Source: Mycoplasmataceae bacterium
Lineage (GTDB): Bacteria; Bacillota_I; Bacilli_A; Mycoplasmatales; Mycoplasmoidaceae
Assembly (NCBI GenBank): GCA_020024755.1
Contig: JAHHTH010000001.1
Location: 248,001 to 312,000 of the forward strand
Length of the DNA: 64,000 nucleotides
Reading direction: 5' to 3'
Shown: positions 12,010 to 22,995 of the stretch, one piece after another
Layout: each line of letters starts with the position of its first letter
How positions within the stretch are numbered: position 1 is the first letter of the stretch
Made by a program: the position numbers and the translations under genes
The notes under the pieces: generated by a model
The model's database searches: none
Told to the model about the DNA's origin: nothing
The model's input: only the letters and a program-made list of their open reading frames with translations

Positions 12010-12378
12010 CTATTTCTTTCTACTGTAGATCATTGATTTAGATCTATAGTCAATTCTATTAAAGAAATCATCATCAAATACTGGTTGAGCATGACGAGGA
12101 CCATATTGTTTTTGGTAACCAATAACTCTTTCACCTGATTGTCTTGCTCATGGATTTTTTCTTTCATCATCTGCACTAGCAAAATTTACTAAATCATCAT
12201 GAATAGACATTCTTCTGTGCATTTTCATGTAATTATAATAGTAATCATGGTAAGTATAGTCTGAAGGTTGTACATTTCTCATCTTGTAAGCTCTTTTTTC
12301 TTTGAATCTTACAAGGTCATTATCAACAACCTTTTCGTCTTCTCTTATTTGCTTTAATAATTCGTAATAATCGTTCAT
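12010..12378 (-). CDS. Hypothetical basic, Tyr-rich protein (122 aa)
   Basis: Soluble protein starting MNDYYELLKQIREDEK. It has an unusual Tyr-rich centre (YTYHDYYYNYMKMHRR) and a basic C-terminus (RIDYRSKSMIYSRKK). No membrane segment and no known motif. The frame crosses one TGA. A weak GA-rich ribosome site is present before ATG. It is followed by a terminator, so is probably transcribed alone. Function unknown. Confidence 0.65.
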
Positions 12379-12528
12379 AAATTCCTATAGTAATTAATCT
12401 AATTATATCCCAATTTTATAGCTTCATATATATATAATATTTATAATATCTATTTAATTTTTATATAAAAATTAGGTTTATATTATGTTTTCCAATAACA
12501 ATTTAATAAATATTATAAAATAGTTTAT

Positions 12529-13419
12529 ATGGCTTTATTTGACAACAAGAATTATTATGAAATATTAGGGATAGATAAAAAAGCTACTCCTCAGCAAATT
12601 AAAAAAGCTTTTTATGCACAATCTAGAAAATACCATCCAGATGTGAATAAGGCTAGTGATGCTGAAGAGAATTTTAAAAAGATTAATGAAGCATATCAAA
12701 CACTAATTGATGATCAAGAAAGAAAAAAATATGATTCATTTCTTAACTCAGATAATAAAAAACAAAACTATCAACAATATCAAAATAGTTCATTTTATGA
12801 TGTAACTGTTTTAGATAAATTTATGCACAACGAAACTGCATCATTGAATGAATTGAAAGTTCTACTAGATGGATGTAGCGATGAAATTAAAATTTATCTA
12901 TATGAATACTTTTGATTATCATTATGAGCAGGAAAATATAGTACTGAACAATTACTTATTTTTTCAAGAGCTTCACAAATATTTAAAATGTTTAATGACT
13001 ATAGTTGTATTAAAAACTCATACACACAAATATCATCAATGCTAAAAGGTGAAAACAAAAAGATATTTAAACAAATTGAGGATGCATATACACAATCAAT
13101 TAGTTTCATCTTAACTGAACTAAGTCAAGATGTTGAAAGTGTGCACAAATATAACTACATGGTTGAAGTGTTAACAGAGGAGAATGTGTTCGATAATGAA
13201 GTTGCTCCATATATAGCATCAAAACATTTCCAAGATACATTAAGACTACTTAGAATTTTTGAAAATATTGAAACTAGTTCTAGATCATATTCAAATGCAT
13301 ACAACAGAACATCAAAAGATGATAAGATGTCAAAGAAAATGGTGGCTACTACAACTAGTGGTGTAAGTGCAGTTGTAATAATAATCATTCTTATAGTTAT
13401 ATTTATGGTTTTTAGATAA
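12529..13419 (+). CDS. Membrane-anchored DnaJ-domain protein (296 aa)
   Basis: Residues 8-70 are a J domain: YYEILGIDKKATPQQIKKAF, then YHPDVNK with the essential HPD triad, and a final INEAYQTLIDDQERKKYD. J domains stimulate ATP hydrolysis by Hsp70 (DnaK). The Gly/Phe and zinc-finger regions of true DnaJ are missing. After a helical middle the protein ends in a single membrane helix (VVIIIILIVIFMVF), so it is tail-anchored with the J domain in the cytosol. This would recruit DnaK to the membrane. Two TGA Trp codons near residue 128. The -10-like TATAAAATA lies only about a dozen bases before ATG and no Shine-Dalgarno is seen. Confidence 0.85.
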
Positions 13420-13422
13420 GAG

Positions 13423-13448
13423 AAAACCTCCTTTTCAGGAGGTTTTTT
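13423..13448 (+). terminator. Intrinsic terminator between the J-protein gene and feoB
   Basis: Stem AAAACCTCCT / AGGAGGTTTT with a short loop and T-run. The A-run on the other side lets it serve the convergent feoAB unit as well. Confidence 0.85.
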
Positions 13449-13471
13449 ATTATGTGATTGAATTAAATATT

Positions 13472-15766
13472 TTATGCTAATAAAACTACATCAGCAGCTA
13501 TAAATGATCCCAATAATAGTGCAGTATTAGTTCAGTATGCACCTGTGTGTAATTTTACTTCTCATGGTTTTCAAGGTTTTGGATTAGAATGTCTTCATTG
13601 TTTTAAAGTATAGATTAATCCATACATTAATAAGAAGAATGAGAATAGTATTAATAAGACACAGTTTTTATTTGATGCACCATCTACAACTACGCTTTGA
13701 ATTAAACCTGCAAAAGTATAAACAATGAATGATGCAATTCAAGCACCTAATAATCCAATGCCAATATTAATTCAAGTATTCTTTTTACCTACTTCTTTAA
13801 TCATTGTTGCAACTGTGGCCATACAAGGAATGTAGAAACTAAAGAAGGTAATAAATGATAGCATTGCAGCATTACCATAATGCAATGAGTTTGTAAGTGT
13901 TGTTAATTGTTCTTCTCCACCAATAAGTATAGTAATATTTGTAGATGCTATTTCCTTAGCAGGGAAAGCTGTTACAAGAGAAATTGTTAGCTTTCAACTT
14001 TCTCCAATTCCTAATGGGTAAAGTAGTATTTGGAAAGGAACTGAAATATATCTAATGATTGAATGAGATAAATCAACTTGGTCTTCAACTCTTAAATCAA
14101 TATATCCTGATGTGCTAGTGTAAGTAAGGATTCACACAATTAAGTTACATCCAGCAACGATTAGAATTACTCTCTTACAAAAATCATAACAATCAATAAT
14201 AACCTTTTTAATTGCCACATAAAAGTCAGGAGAACGATATCTTGGCAATTCACTAATAAAGAAATTTTTAGTATCTCTAAAAACAAAGTTACTAAAAATA
14301 TAACCAAACATAATTGCAACTACCATACTCACTAATGTAATAGCTAAATTAAATGTTCAAGCTCAATTTCCAGGAACAAATAAATTTGCAATAAATCCAT
14401 AAACTACAACTCTAGCTGAACAACTAATAAATGGACTAATCATAACTATGGTCACTTTTTCTTTTCATGAGTTAGAGTTTCTAGCCATTGTGATCGATGG
14501 TATATTACACCCTACACCAGTAATAATATTGATGATAGCTCTTCCACTCAGACCAAAGCGTTTAAATATCCGATCAAATACTATTCCTACTCTTGAAATA
14601 ATACCGACTTGTTCAAGAATTCCAATCAACAATGATAGTGAGAAAATTCAAGGTAAGAATCCTATGACAGTAAATATACCTCCAAATAATCCATCACTAA
14701 CAAAAGTAGATCAATATGATTGATAAATAGTATCTGGTCTTAAATTATTGATTGAATCATTAATTAAACCCTTCAAACCATCTAATGCTACATCATTAAA
14801 TTTTCATTGTATTCATCCTACCAATCCAACATTTAAATCTTCATCATATCAAAAGGTTATAAATCATATTAGTGTTACTAGCACTAAAAATAATGGAATA
14901 GAAATATATTTATTCAAAAACAAGGCATCCAAAACTTTTTGTGGTTTTGTTTGCTTAGATAACATTATTGGATTTTCTTCTGACTTGTTTTTGTAAACAA
15001 TTATTTTTGCTACTAATTCATCAACAAATTTATCTTTAGTTCTTTTGATACTAACAACATCACTTTTATTAAATTTATATTTGTCTAGAACCTTATTAAA
15101 TTTTGATAAGACATTTTGCTCTTTCATTCAATCTAAAACAACTTTATTGCCATTTAAAGCTTGAACTACTATTGACCTTTGACTAACGTTATCATGTTCT
15201 GGTAAAAAAGCTAATACATCTTTTATAATATTTTCTATTTTAGGTGAATAATCTATTTTGAATTTTATATTCTTTTTAACTTGATTTGTATATACTGGTA
15301 TCAATGAATTTTTAACATTGATATTTGCTTTTGCTGAAATTTGATTAACTGCTACTTTAAATTTACTTGTTAATCATAAATCATTTATTTTAACATTCTT
15401 CACTTCATCAATCATGTTGATATTAATTAAGCCTAGAACTCCCGCCTCTGCTAAATCCACAGTCAGAAATAAATCACGTTTTAACGATGTAGCTGAAACA
15501 ATATTTATAACTGCTTCATGCTTGTGATTAAAAATGTAATCGAATGAAACTGATTCATCTTCAGTGTAAGAACCTAGTGAAATAATACCAGGTAAATCAG
15601 TTACTTGAACATTCTTATCTCTTCTTAGTTTAGCTGTGAGTGCTGTGGTAGTGACTCTATCTACATTACCAACAGATGAAACCTTTCAAGTGATCTTGTT
15701 ATAATATGTTGATTTTCCAACGTTCGGAGCACCAACTAATAAATATTCTTTTCTATCTTTATGCAT
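13472..15766 (-). CDS. feoB: Ferrous iron transporter FeoB (764 aa)
   Basis: Imports Fe2+ across the membrane, driven or gated by a GTPase domain. The N-terminal G domain shows G1 GAPNVGKST (near residue 12), G3 DLPG (near residue 58) and a G4-type NMID (near residue 120). A helical spacer follows. From about residue 260 there are some ten membrane segments with the two Gate motifs typical of FeoB. Key Cys residues are kept in GVGCNIPSI and ISPFISCSARVVVYGF, and FYIPCMATV near the C-terminus. Length is normal. The start ATG overlaps the feoA stop by 8 bases (ATGCATAA), so translation is coupled. Confidence 0.93.
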
Positions 15767-16004
15767 GAGCATCAACCTCATGAACTATAATATGTTTTGC
15801 ATCTAATACTCTAATGACATTATTTACACCATCAGCATTTATACAAATCATGTCAAGAATATTACCTAATTTAGTAATGTATACTTTATTTCCAGGATAA
15901 ATACCAATAGCCATTAGTTTATTAACAAAAATTGTATCTTCAATATTAATTTCATCGATCACAACATATTTATGATCAAGTGTTAAATCTAATGATCTTT
16001 TCAT
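15759..16004 (-). CDS. feoA: FeoA, small SH3-like partner of FeoB (81 aa)
   Basis: An 81-residue protein of the FeoA domain type: a basic beta-rich fold with IDEINIEDTIFVNKLMAIGI and PGNKVYITK, matching the family pattern GxxPGxxVxIxxx. It is thought to regulate or assemble with FeoB at the cytoplasmic face. Good ribosome site AAGGAGAAAT just before ATG. It is the first gene of the feoAB unit; the 231-base upstream gap to the divergent gene at 16236 holds the promoter. No clear metal-repressor operator could be identified. Confidence 0.85.
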   Translation of the reverse strand: MKRSLDLTLDHKYVVIDEINIEDTIFVNKLMAIGIYPGNKVYITKLGNILDMICINADGVNNVIRVLDAKHIIVHEVDAHA

Positions 16005-16235
16005 ATTTCTCCTTATTTCAAAACTTTAGACATTGTCATATTGTTATTATGTTATTAAATAATTATTACCGATTATTTCCTAAAGAAATGTTCAACATTA
16101 TTATAGTATGATTTATTAAAATTTAAAATTTAATTTCAAAATTAATTATTTTATTAGAAAAGCTATGAACTAAATGGATATAAATAATAAATATTTAATG
16201 GCAAAATTTGACTTTATAATAAAAGTAAAGTAACT

Positions 16236-17114
16236 ATGAAAAGTATAGATAATATTTATTGAGTATATTTAATTTTAGTGCCTACTATATTGGTAGTTTA
16301 TTTCATTTTTAATAAGAAAAACAAATATGGATTTAGTCAAATAGAATTCTGAAAATTTTGAAAGCAAAATAATCTAAAACAATTAGCTGATTTAAAAAAG
16401 TTTAGAAAGTGTTCTATCTTCACTAATATTTTTCTAACAATTGCTGTTTTATTATGATTTAGTTTAATTCCAGAACTAATGGTGATGGGCTTTGCTAGTA
16501 GTGTTAAATTATATACAACGAATGCCGATCCAACTAACATAATTTGTGATAGCAGATTCTATTATAAAATAGTGGATGCTACTACAGATAATAATAGCTT
16601 TTTATTGCACTTAAGTTTTTATGGAATATACAATATCATAACAATGGTTGCTTTCATTGTATTTGCAAATTTATTTTATTGATTTAGTGGATATATATTT
16701 AAAGTGAAAAAGTGATCAAAACAATCTTTTTTCACAACATATAATTCTGAATTTTACAATGATAAAGAAAAGAAGAAAATTTGATGATTAAGAATTGGAT
16801 TTTTAATATCACATTTTGCTATTAATATATCAACTCATTTAGCAGCTGTTTTACCTTTTACTGCATCTAAATTTAATTGAACAGAATATATAACAAATTT
16901 TAATGTTAACGCACACCAGGTTAATGGTGATTTTGTTTGAACAAAAGAATGAACGGAAATCCCAAGTCTTGTATTTAATTTTATTTCCATCGCTAGTGTA
17001 ACTGCATTCTTATTTTTATTTTTCAAATTAAATAGCATCACATATTTAAGATATCAAAAGGCAATAATTGAAATATATAAACCAAGAGAAAATGAATTAA
17101 TTAACCAAATATAA
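16236..17114 (+). CDS. Multi-pass membrane protein of unknown function (292 aa)
   Basis: Starts MKSIDNIYWVYLILVPTILV and has about five hydrophobic segments (residues 8-27, 65-90, 125-150, 190-215, 245-265), with charged, aromatic loops rich in Trp encoded by TGA. No recognised transporter motif. A TATAAT box lies about 20 bases before ATG (16215-16220). It is divergent from feoA, so the two may share a regulatory region, but nothing shows an iron link. Trp and Lys content is like its neighbours. Confidence 0.7.
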
Positions 17115-17227
17115 ATTACATTGGATTAATGTATTGGTAACGTGTACAAATGATTACATTACAAAATATGTTATTTAGTAACAATTTAATGTAATTAAAA
17201 TTACAACAAATAATTTATAATATTAAT

Positions 17228-18760
17228 ATGAGAAAATTTAAATTTTCTAAAATATTTACTGCTGGTGCGCTGATGGGGGTTTGCTCTTTGTCAGCGTTTT
17301 GTGCTTGTTACATACCTTCATCTCATAAATTATCAATAGAATCAGGAAGCAATATTGTTAAAGAAAGTGAGACTATCAGTAAATCTGAAGACCCATATGT
17401 AAATAACAACACTGGTGGTGTAACAACTACTCTAAAACTAAATAATGGTAATAGAGCTTTTGACTTAAAGAGTTTACAATATAGTCCAGTTCAAATCTAT
17501 CCAAGTAAATTCAACTACACTTTTCAAGAAGGAGTGTTTGGATCTATATCATCTGAAGTTTGAGCGCCTAACGCTCCTGTAGGTGGAGTTCCTTTCTATA
17601 CTTGAATCCATGTGACAAATGATGGAGAAACTGAAATAGTACCAGCTGATGGAGCTAGTTCTAATGTAGCTAAAACTCTAACATTTAAACCTGATGCTTC
17701 TTTTAATAATACTGAAATTAAATTACGTGTTGTATACAGAACAGCTGCTGAAGGAGCAGAAGGTACTCCATTAGCAACATTTGAGAGTCCAAAAATGAGA
17801 ATTTGAACAAGCCCAGATCCTCAACCTATGGGTTTAGAATTTGATCCATATGGAGTTAGAAAGTTATTTGAAAATCCAAAACCAAATTCAAATTATAATT
17901 ATGGAATTTATGCACAACAATTAACTAATGAAGATATTTATAGAAAAATATTTATCCCAATGAATATGAGTGCTTTCTATCAAAACTTACCAGAAGATTA
18001 TGTAAAGGTAGTTAGTGCAAACCCAAAGCTATCTCCTATTATGGAAAATGTTAATCCTACTTTTAACAATAAAAATAGAAGATGTAATGTACAAATCAGT
18101 TTAAGATATGGGATGGTAAAAGGTAAAGCAACAACTAACCGTTCTGAGTTAGAAACTATTGAAGGTAATATAGAACTAACAGGTTTTAAAGAAATAAGAC
18201 AAACTACTGTAAGACCAGTTGCATACGACAATATGAACAGAGCTGATAATTGTACCAATATAGTGAGTAAGTTTGCAAGAAATGATGAAAAGTGATTAAC
18301 ACTTTATGCGCAATCATATATTCTAATTGATAACAACCAAATAAACTCAGATCTAAATTCTGTTAGAAAGATTACAGTATTACGTAATAGCGTTGAGAGT
18401 ACAGTTATCGAATTTAGAATTTCAAATATGAATGTTCCAGTAGTTATTGATGGTGAAAGAGATATTGTAATTCAAGATGCTTTAGTACAAGAAACTATTA
18501 TCGGTTATAGACCAGACTGAACTCCAGATACAATTAGTGCTAGCACGAAGATTTATGATTATATTCCTGGTTCTCCTAATAATGGATGAATATCAAGTCA
18601 AAAATTAACTAACTATACTGAACAAGATGGAAAATTATCAACCACAGCTAAAATATTAATTGGTTCATTTATAGCATTTGGAGTGATTGTTTGTCTTGGA
18701 TTAGTATATTTAGTTTACACTGCTAAAACTAATAAATTAAAAGACAGAATTTATATTTAA
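17228..18760 (+). CDS. Surface membrane protein with C-terminal anchor (510 aa)
   Basis: N-terminal signal segment (residues 5-28, with GALMGVCSLSAFCAC). The Cys at the end could be lipid-modified but FCAC is not a canonical lipobox. The ectodomain contains NLPEDY..., GNIELTGFKEIRQTT and similar elements that match the modules of the giant proteins at 47310-64000 (an N/D-L-P-x-[DG]-[FY] start and a T/S-G-F-K end). The C-terminus is a membrane helix (IGSFIAFGVIVCLGLVYLVY) with a basic tail. TATAAT lies only about 7 bases before ATG 17228, implying leaderless or nearly leaderless mRNA. Probably a shorter member of the same surface family. Confidence 0.75.
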
Positions 18761-18838
18761 TACACGAGCAATAAAACAAATAACATATCTTAAATTATTC
18801 ATTTGAAATAGATAGTATAATAATGTTTAGGTAACAAT

Positions 18839-19543
18839 ATGAATTATGGAATCATATTAGCAGGTGGAAATGGTACTCGTATTAATGGTTATGATGTGCC
18901 AAAACAATTTATAAAATTAACTGATGTGGAAATGATTTTCTATCCCATCAATACTTTTGTAATGACTAAATATGTAGATAAAGTTGTAGTTGTTACTAAT
19001 AAAGAATATTTGAAGCAAACAAAAGAACTTGTAAATAAATTCTTTCCAGGTAATGAATCAATTTCAATCATTACAGGTGGTAAATCTAGAAACGAATCAT
19101 TGCATAATGCATTTAAGCATTTAAGAGATAAATTAAAAGCTAGAGATGATGATATTATATTAACTCATGATGCTGCAAGAATCTTTGTCACTGAAAAGAT
19201 AATCAAGGATGCTATTGCAGTTGCTAAAAAATCTCAATGTGTAGCTAATCCTTCAATCCCTCTAAATGATAGTTTATGTCAAAGTAATGACAAGAAAGAA
19301 ATCTCAGTTCCAAAAAGAGAAGATTTTTCATTGAGTCAAACACCTCAAACCATTCAATTTAAATTGTTAAAGAAGATATTTAATAATAAATATGACAAGG
19401 CTTTATTTGAGAATTGTGATTTATGTAAACTAGCAGAAATCAATAAAATTAAAATTATTCCTTGCTTAGGATCTAAACTTAATTTTAAGGTTACTGATAA
19501 CAATGATTTATTAATTGCCAAATTACTTGCTTCAATATTATAA
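18839..19543 (+). CDS. ispD: IspD/TarI-family cytidylyltransferase (234 aa)
   Basis: Transfers CMP from CTP to a sugar- or polyol-phosphate. The nucleotide-binding motif is ILAGGNGTRINGYDVPKQF at residues 5-23. GGKSRNESLHNAF (near 80), DDDIILTHDAAR (near 101), QTPQTIQ (near 168) and KLNFKVTDNNDL (near 217) follow family order. IspD (methylerythritol-phosphate pathway) and TarI (CDP-ribitol synthesis) share these. The segment ENCDLCKLA resembles the DACKIC element I know from TarI rather than the DEASALE of IspD. It is followed after 6 bases by an ABC-2 transporter pair, also more like a polymer-export setting. I am sure of the superfamily, not of the substrate. Confidence 0.8.
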   Translation: MNYGIILAGGNGTRINGYDVPKQFIKLTDVEMIFYPINTFVMTKYVDKVVVVTNKEYLKQTKELVNKFFPGNESISIITGGKSRNESLHNAFKHLRDKLKARDDDIILTHDAARIFVTEKIIKDAIAVAKKSQCVANPSIPLNDSLCQSNDKKEISVPKREDFSLSQTPQTIQFKLLKKIFNNKYDKALFENCDLCKLAEINKIKIIPCLGSKLNFKVTDNNDLLIAKLLASIL

Positions 19544-19549
19544 TATTGT

Positions 19550-20578
19550 ATGACTATGAAAAATACAGATAAGAAAAAATTTAAGGAAAATTTTGCTATT
19601 GAGTCTTCAATTTTAGAATTAGTTAATAAGTTTTTCTGAAAATCAAAAATAGGTCCTATTGGTGCATTAGTTATGCCAATATCTTTTATGCTTATCTATA
19701 AGATAATGAGTTATCTTAATGGACATGAAAATATTTATATTTTTACAAGTGGATTATCTTCATATTTAACATTATCTATTGTTCCAATTGCAATTATTAC
19801 TTTACCTCAAATAATTGTAGAGTTAAAGAACTCAATTTTACTTAGAAAAATATCTATATCAAGAGTATCAGCTCTTAACTTTAGTTGTCTATTGATAGGT
19901 TACATTATTATTGCTCAAATATGTTCAACATTAATCACTATTTTAGTTTATGCAATTTGTTTAAATGTAGATGCACCAAAACAGTTTAGCACAATCAATT
20001 GATGAAATATGCTTTTTGCAATGTTTGCAACAGCATTAGCTTCTCTATCATTTGGTTATATGTGCGGTGTATTTATTAAGAAACCAACACTTCCTCCTCT
20101 TTTAGGATTTATTGTTCTATTAATTTCTGCTACATTAGGTGGCCAATTTGTACCTATTCATGTTATAGCGCAATCAGAAGCTTGTAGAATAGTTACCTTA
20201 TTTTCGCCATTAACATATCCAATTAATTTATTTAATAATGTATGTATGGAAAAACCACCTCTTTCTGAATTTACACAAAAGTTAATGGAAGAAGGGTACA
20301 ATCAGGATATTATAAATAAATTGCTAGTTCCAATTACAGAACAATATAACAATCTTGATCCAGGTGCAAATATATTTGATATTTATCGTCCAGCTAAAAT
20401 ATTCAAATTTGATTCTAGTGCATTTATAAGAACTAATGCGTCAAATAAAATAAGATTCTTTAGCACAATTGTAGTTTATCCTACATGACAAAAAGTTTTA
20501 AATCTAGTTATGCCTTTTGCATTATCAATAATTTTCTTTGTGTGACCACTAAAGAAGTTTAATTGAACAAGTAGGTAA
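19550..20578 (+). CDS. ABC-2 type transporter permease (342 aa)
   Basis: About six membrane segments: one near residue 45 after a charged N-terminus, four between 75 and 215, one at the C-terminus (VMPFALSIIFFVWPL). The layout fits the ABC-2 class used for drug or polysaccharide export. A long soluble loop (residues 225-305) separates the last two segments. It sits 6 bases after the cytidylyltransferase gene and 2 bases before the ATPase gene, so the three form one operon. The ATPase partner is next door. Substrate is unknown. Confidence 0.75.
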
Positions 20579-20580
20579 TT

Positions 20581-21381
20581 ATGAAAGAAAAGAAAATAGT
20601 AATAGAAAAACAAAACCCATACGATCTTATTCCTACTTTTATTAAGAAGGATAATTTAGATATTAAAAATGCCTTAGTTGAAGTTAAAGAATTGCGTCAT
20701 ACTTTCAAAAGTATTAAACAATCTAAACAATTATATGATGGGTTAAACATAGAAATCTATAAAAATGAAAAACTAGCAATATTAGGACCAAATGGAGCAG
20801 GAAAAACATTTTTAGTTTCTATGATTTGTGGTATCTCAAAATATCAAGAAGGTGAGATTAAATATAATTTTAAATACAAGACTAGTCCTTATGAAAATTT
20901 AAGTGTACAATTTCAAGATCTTCAATTCCCAAGTTGTTTAACTCCTCGTGATTTAATCCACTTCTCTCAAAAATTATGTAATACTCATATTTCTACTAGT
21001 ATGTATAATGAAGGATTAAGAGTATTTCAAATTGATAAGATCTTAGATACTAAAATGTCTAAATTATCAGGCGGACAACAACAAAGAGTTAATGTATTTA
21101 TAGCAATGCTTTCAAAACCAAAAGTTTTATTCTTAGATGAATTTACAACTGGATTAGATATTGCAATAAAAAACGATATTCAAGATTACATCACTAAATA
21201 TTGTAATATGTACAAGGTTTCTTTAGTAATCATTAGTCACGATATAGATATCATAGAAGAGATGGCAGAAAGAATTATAGTGATTGCAAATAAAAAAGTA
21301 ATGGTAGATGCATCAAGTAAGGACATTATTACAAAATTTGGATCAATTAAAAAATTCTTAAGAAAATATATTATTTATTAA
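20581..21381 (+). CDS. ABC transporter ATP-binding protein (266 aa)
   Basis: Intact nucleotide-binding domain: Walker A LGPNGAGKTF (near residue 72), Q-loop VQFQD, signature LSGGQQQRV (near residue 161), Walker B VLFLDEFTTGLD with the catalytic Glu, and H-loop ISHD (near residue 219). It powers the permease encoded just upstream. Its stop overlaps the end of the convergent flavoprotein gene by 11 bases. It provides a useful comparison for the degenerate ABC domain at 27612-29933. Confidence 0.9.
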   Translation: MKEKKIVIEKQNPYDLIPTFIKKDNLDIKNALVEVKELRHTFKSIKQSKQLYDGLNIEIYKNEKLAILGPNGAGKTFLVSMICGISKYQEGEIKYNFKYKTSPYENLSVQFQDLQFPSCLTPRDLIHFSQKLCNTHISTSMYNEGLRVFQIDKILDTKMSKLSGGQQQRVNVFIAMLSKPKVLFLDEFTTGLDIAIKNDIQDYITKYCNMYKVSLVIISHDIDIIEEMAERIIVIANKKVMVDASSKDIITKFGSIKKFLRKYIIY

Positions 21382-22582
21382 ACTTACTACTAATATGTTC
21401 CATACATTTATTAGCTGTCGCATAGCATACAGTGATATTAAATCCATTGGTTCTAGGATTCACATCTAATACTTCACCAATAAAATATAAACCTGGAACC
21501 AAATTTGATTCATATGTATTAGGATTAATTTGTTTTAAATCTACTCCACCACCTGTATTAATAGCTAATTCAATTTCATCAGTTTTAGATACATCAATAG
21601 TTCAATGAGATAATCTATCGCATATTTCTTTTTTAATTTGTTTTGGCATATTATTTAAGTCATTATATTGCTTATAGTAATCTCCAATAAAATAATCAAT
21701 TACCTTATGACTAAGTTCCTTAAAACAATCTTTTAATCACTTCTTAGAATTAAGTTCTTGCATCACTTGTGATTCATCTATTAAACTTATTTCTACTTTA
21801 CATGCTTCATGGTTTTGTAAGTATTTAGTAGCATAACCACTTACACGTCTAATAACAGGTCCACCTATACCATTTAGTGTAAACATTAATGGACCAACTT
21901 CACTATATTTAAGCTTATTGTCTCAATATACTTTAGCACAAACATTATCTAGACTTTGTCCATTTAATATTGCGTAATCTAAATTATTTACATAAAACCC
22001 TACACCAATTGGGTAGAGATCACATATATTATGTCCAAACTGTTTAGCTATCTTATACCCAAAGCCATTGGATCCTGTTTTTGGAAAACTCATTCCACCA
22101 GTGGCTATAATTAGATGTTCTGTCATAAATTCGCTAGTTTTTGTTTTGACATAATATTGATTATTAGACTTAATTATCTGTATTACTTCATCATTTAAGC
22201 GATATTGAACGTTTTTATGAGAGGATATATAATTTATCAACTTGTCGCGAAATACTTCATTAGCGTCAATTAAATGGATTCTATGAGGTGTTTTTTCATG
22301 GTATTTAATATTTAAATTATCAAGTAGTTGTATAATACCATGAGAGTTGTATTTATTTAATGCTGGATAAATAAACTTATTTGCATCAATCAAATTATCT
22401 ATAAATACTTTTGTATCGCTTGTGTTAGTTATATTAGATTTGCCTTTTCCTGTCATAATGAATTTTTTCAAGATAGCCTTGTTTTTATCTATAACTAATG
22501 TCTTGTAGTGGTTGAATTCACTACATGCTGCAAACATACCACTAACTCCACCACCAACTATAATAAGATCAAATTTTTCCAT
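21371..22582 (-). CDS. BaiN/HI0933-family FAD-dependent oxidoreductase (403 aa)
   Basis: Flavoprotein with an N-terminal dinucleotide fold: DLIIVGGGVSGMFAA (residues 5-19), the GxGxxG motif for FAD. TGKGKSNITN near residue 45 corresponds to the family's SGGGRCN-type element. ATGGMSFPKTGSNGFGY near residue 160 is diagnostic of the HI0933/YhiN group, and the C-terminus GLYFIGEVLDVNPRTNGFN fits the family end. Physiological substrate of most members is unknown. Full length. It is monocistronic and convergent with the ABC ATPase gene, which it overlaps at the 3' end. Confidence 0.88.
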
Positions 22583-22691
22583 ATCATCCCTTATTGAATA
22601 TATTAATTATAAAAAATAATCAATAATATCTTAGATTTATTAGAACTAAAACAAAAGTGTATAATTGCTTAAAAGGAAGTAAAAGTAAATT

Positions 22692-22961
22692 ATGCAAAAA
22701 ATTATTAATAAACCATTTGTGTTAATCAAAAGAACAAGTAGTGTTGATCCTAACAACAAATACAAGCAAGATGAAATCTTTGGACAATATGATAATAAGC
22801 AAGAATCTATTGATGCATATTATCAATGCAAAGAATCATTTGAAGATAAAATATGAATAAATTATTATCTAATTGATGTAACAGATTTTATCAATAAAGA
22901 TATTGATACATTTAATTGATTCAATCAAACAATTGATTTATGACCAGGAGATGATGAATAA
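22692..22961 (+). CDS. Small acidic hypothetical protein (89 aa)
   Basis: An 89-residue soluble protein starting MQKIINKPFVLIKRTSS and ending FNQTIDLWPGDDE, crossing three TGA codons. A TATAAT box (near 22660) and AAAAGGAAG ribosome site precede the ATG, and a terminator follows directly, so it is a complete single-gene unit. Tyr, Asp and Asn are abundant. No known motif. Confidence 0.7.
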
Positions 22962-22966
22962 GAATT

Positions 22967-22995
22967 AAAAACACCTAATAACCTAGGTGTTTTAT
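22967..22995 (+). terminator. Intrinsic terminator shared by convergent genes
   Basis: AAACACCTA / TAGGTGTTT stem flanked by A- and T-runs. It serves the plus gene ending at 22961 and reaches the stop of the minus gene at 22992. Confidence 0.75.
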
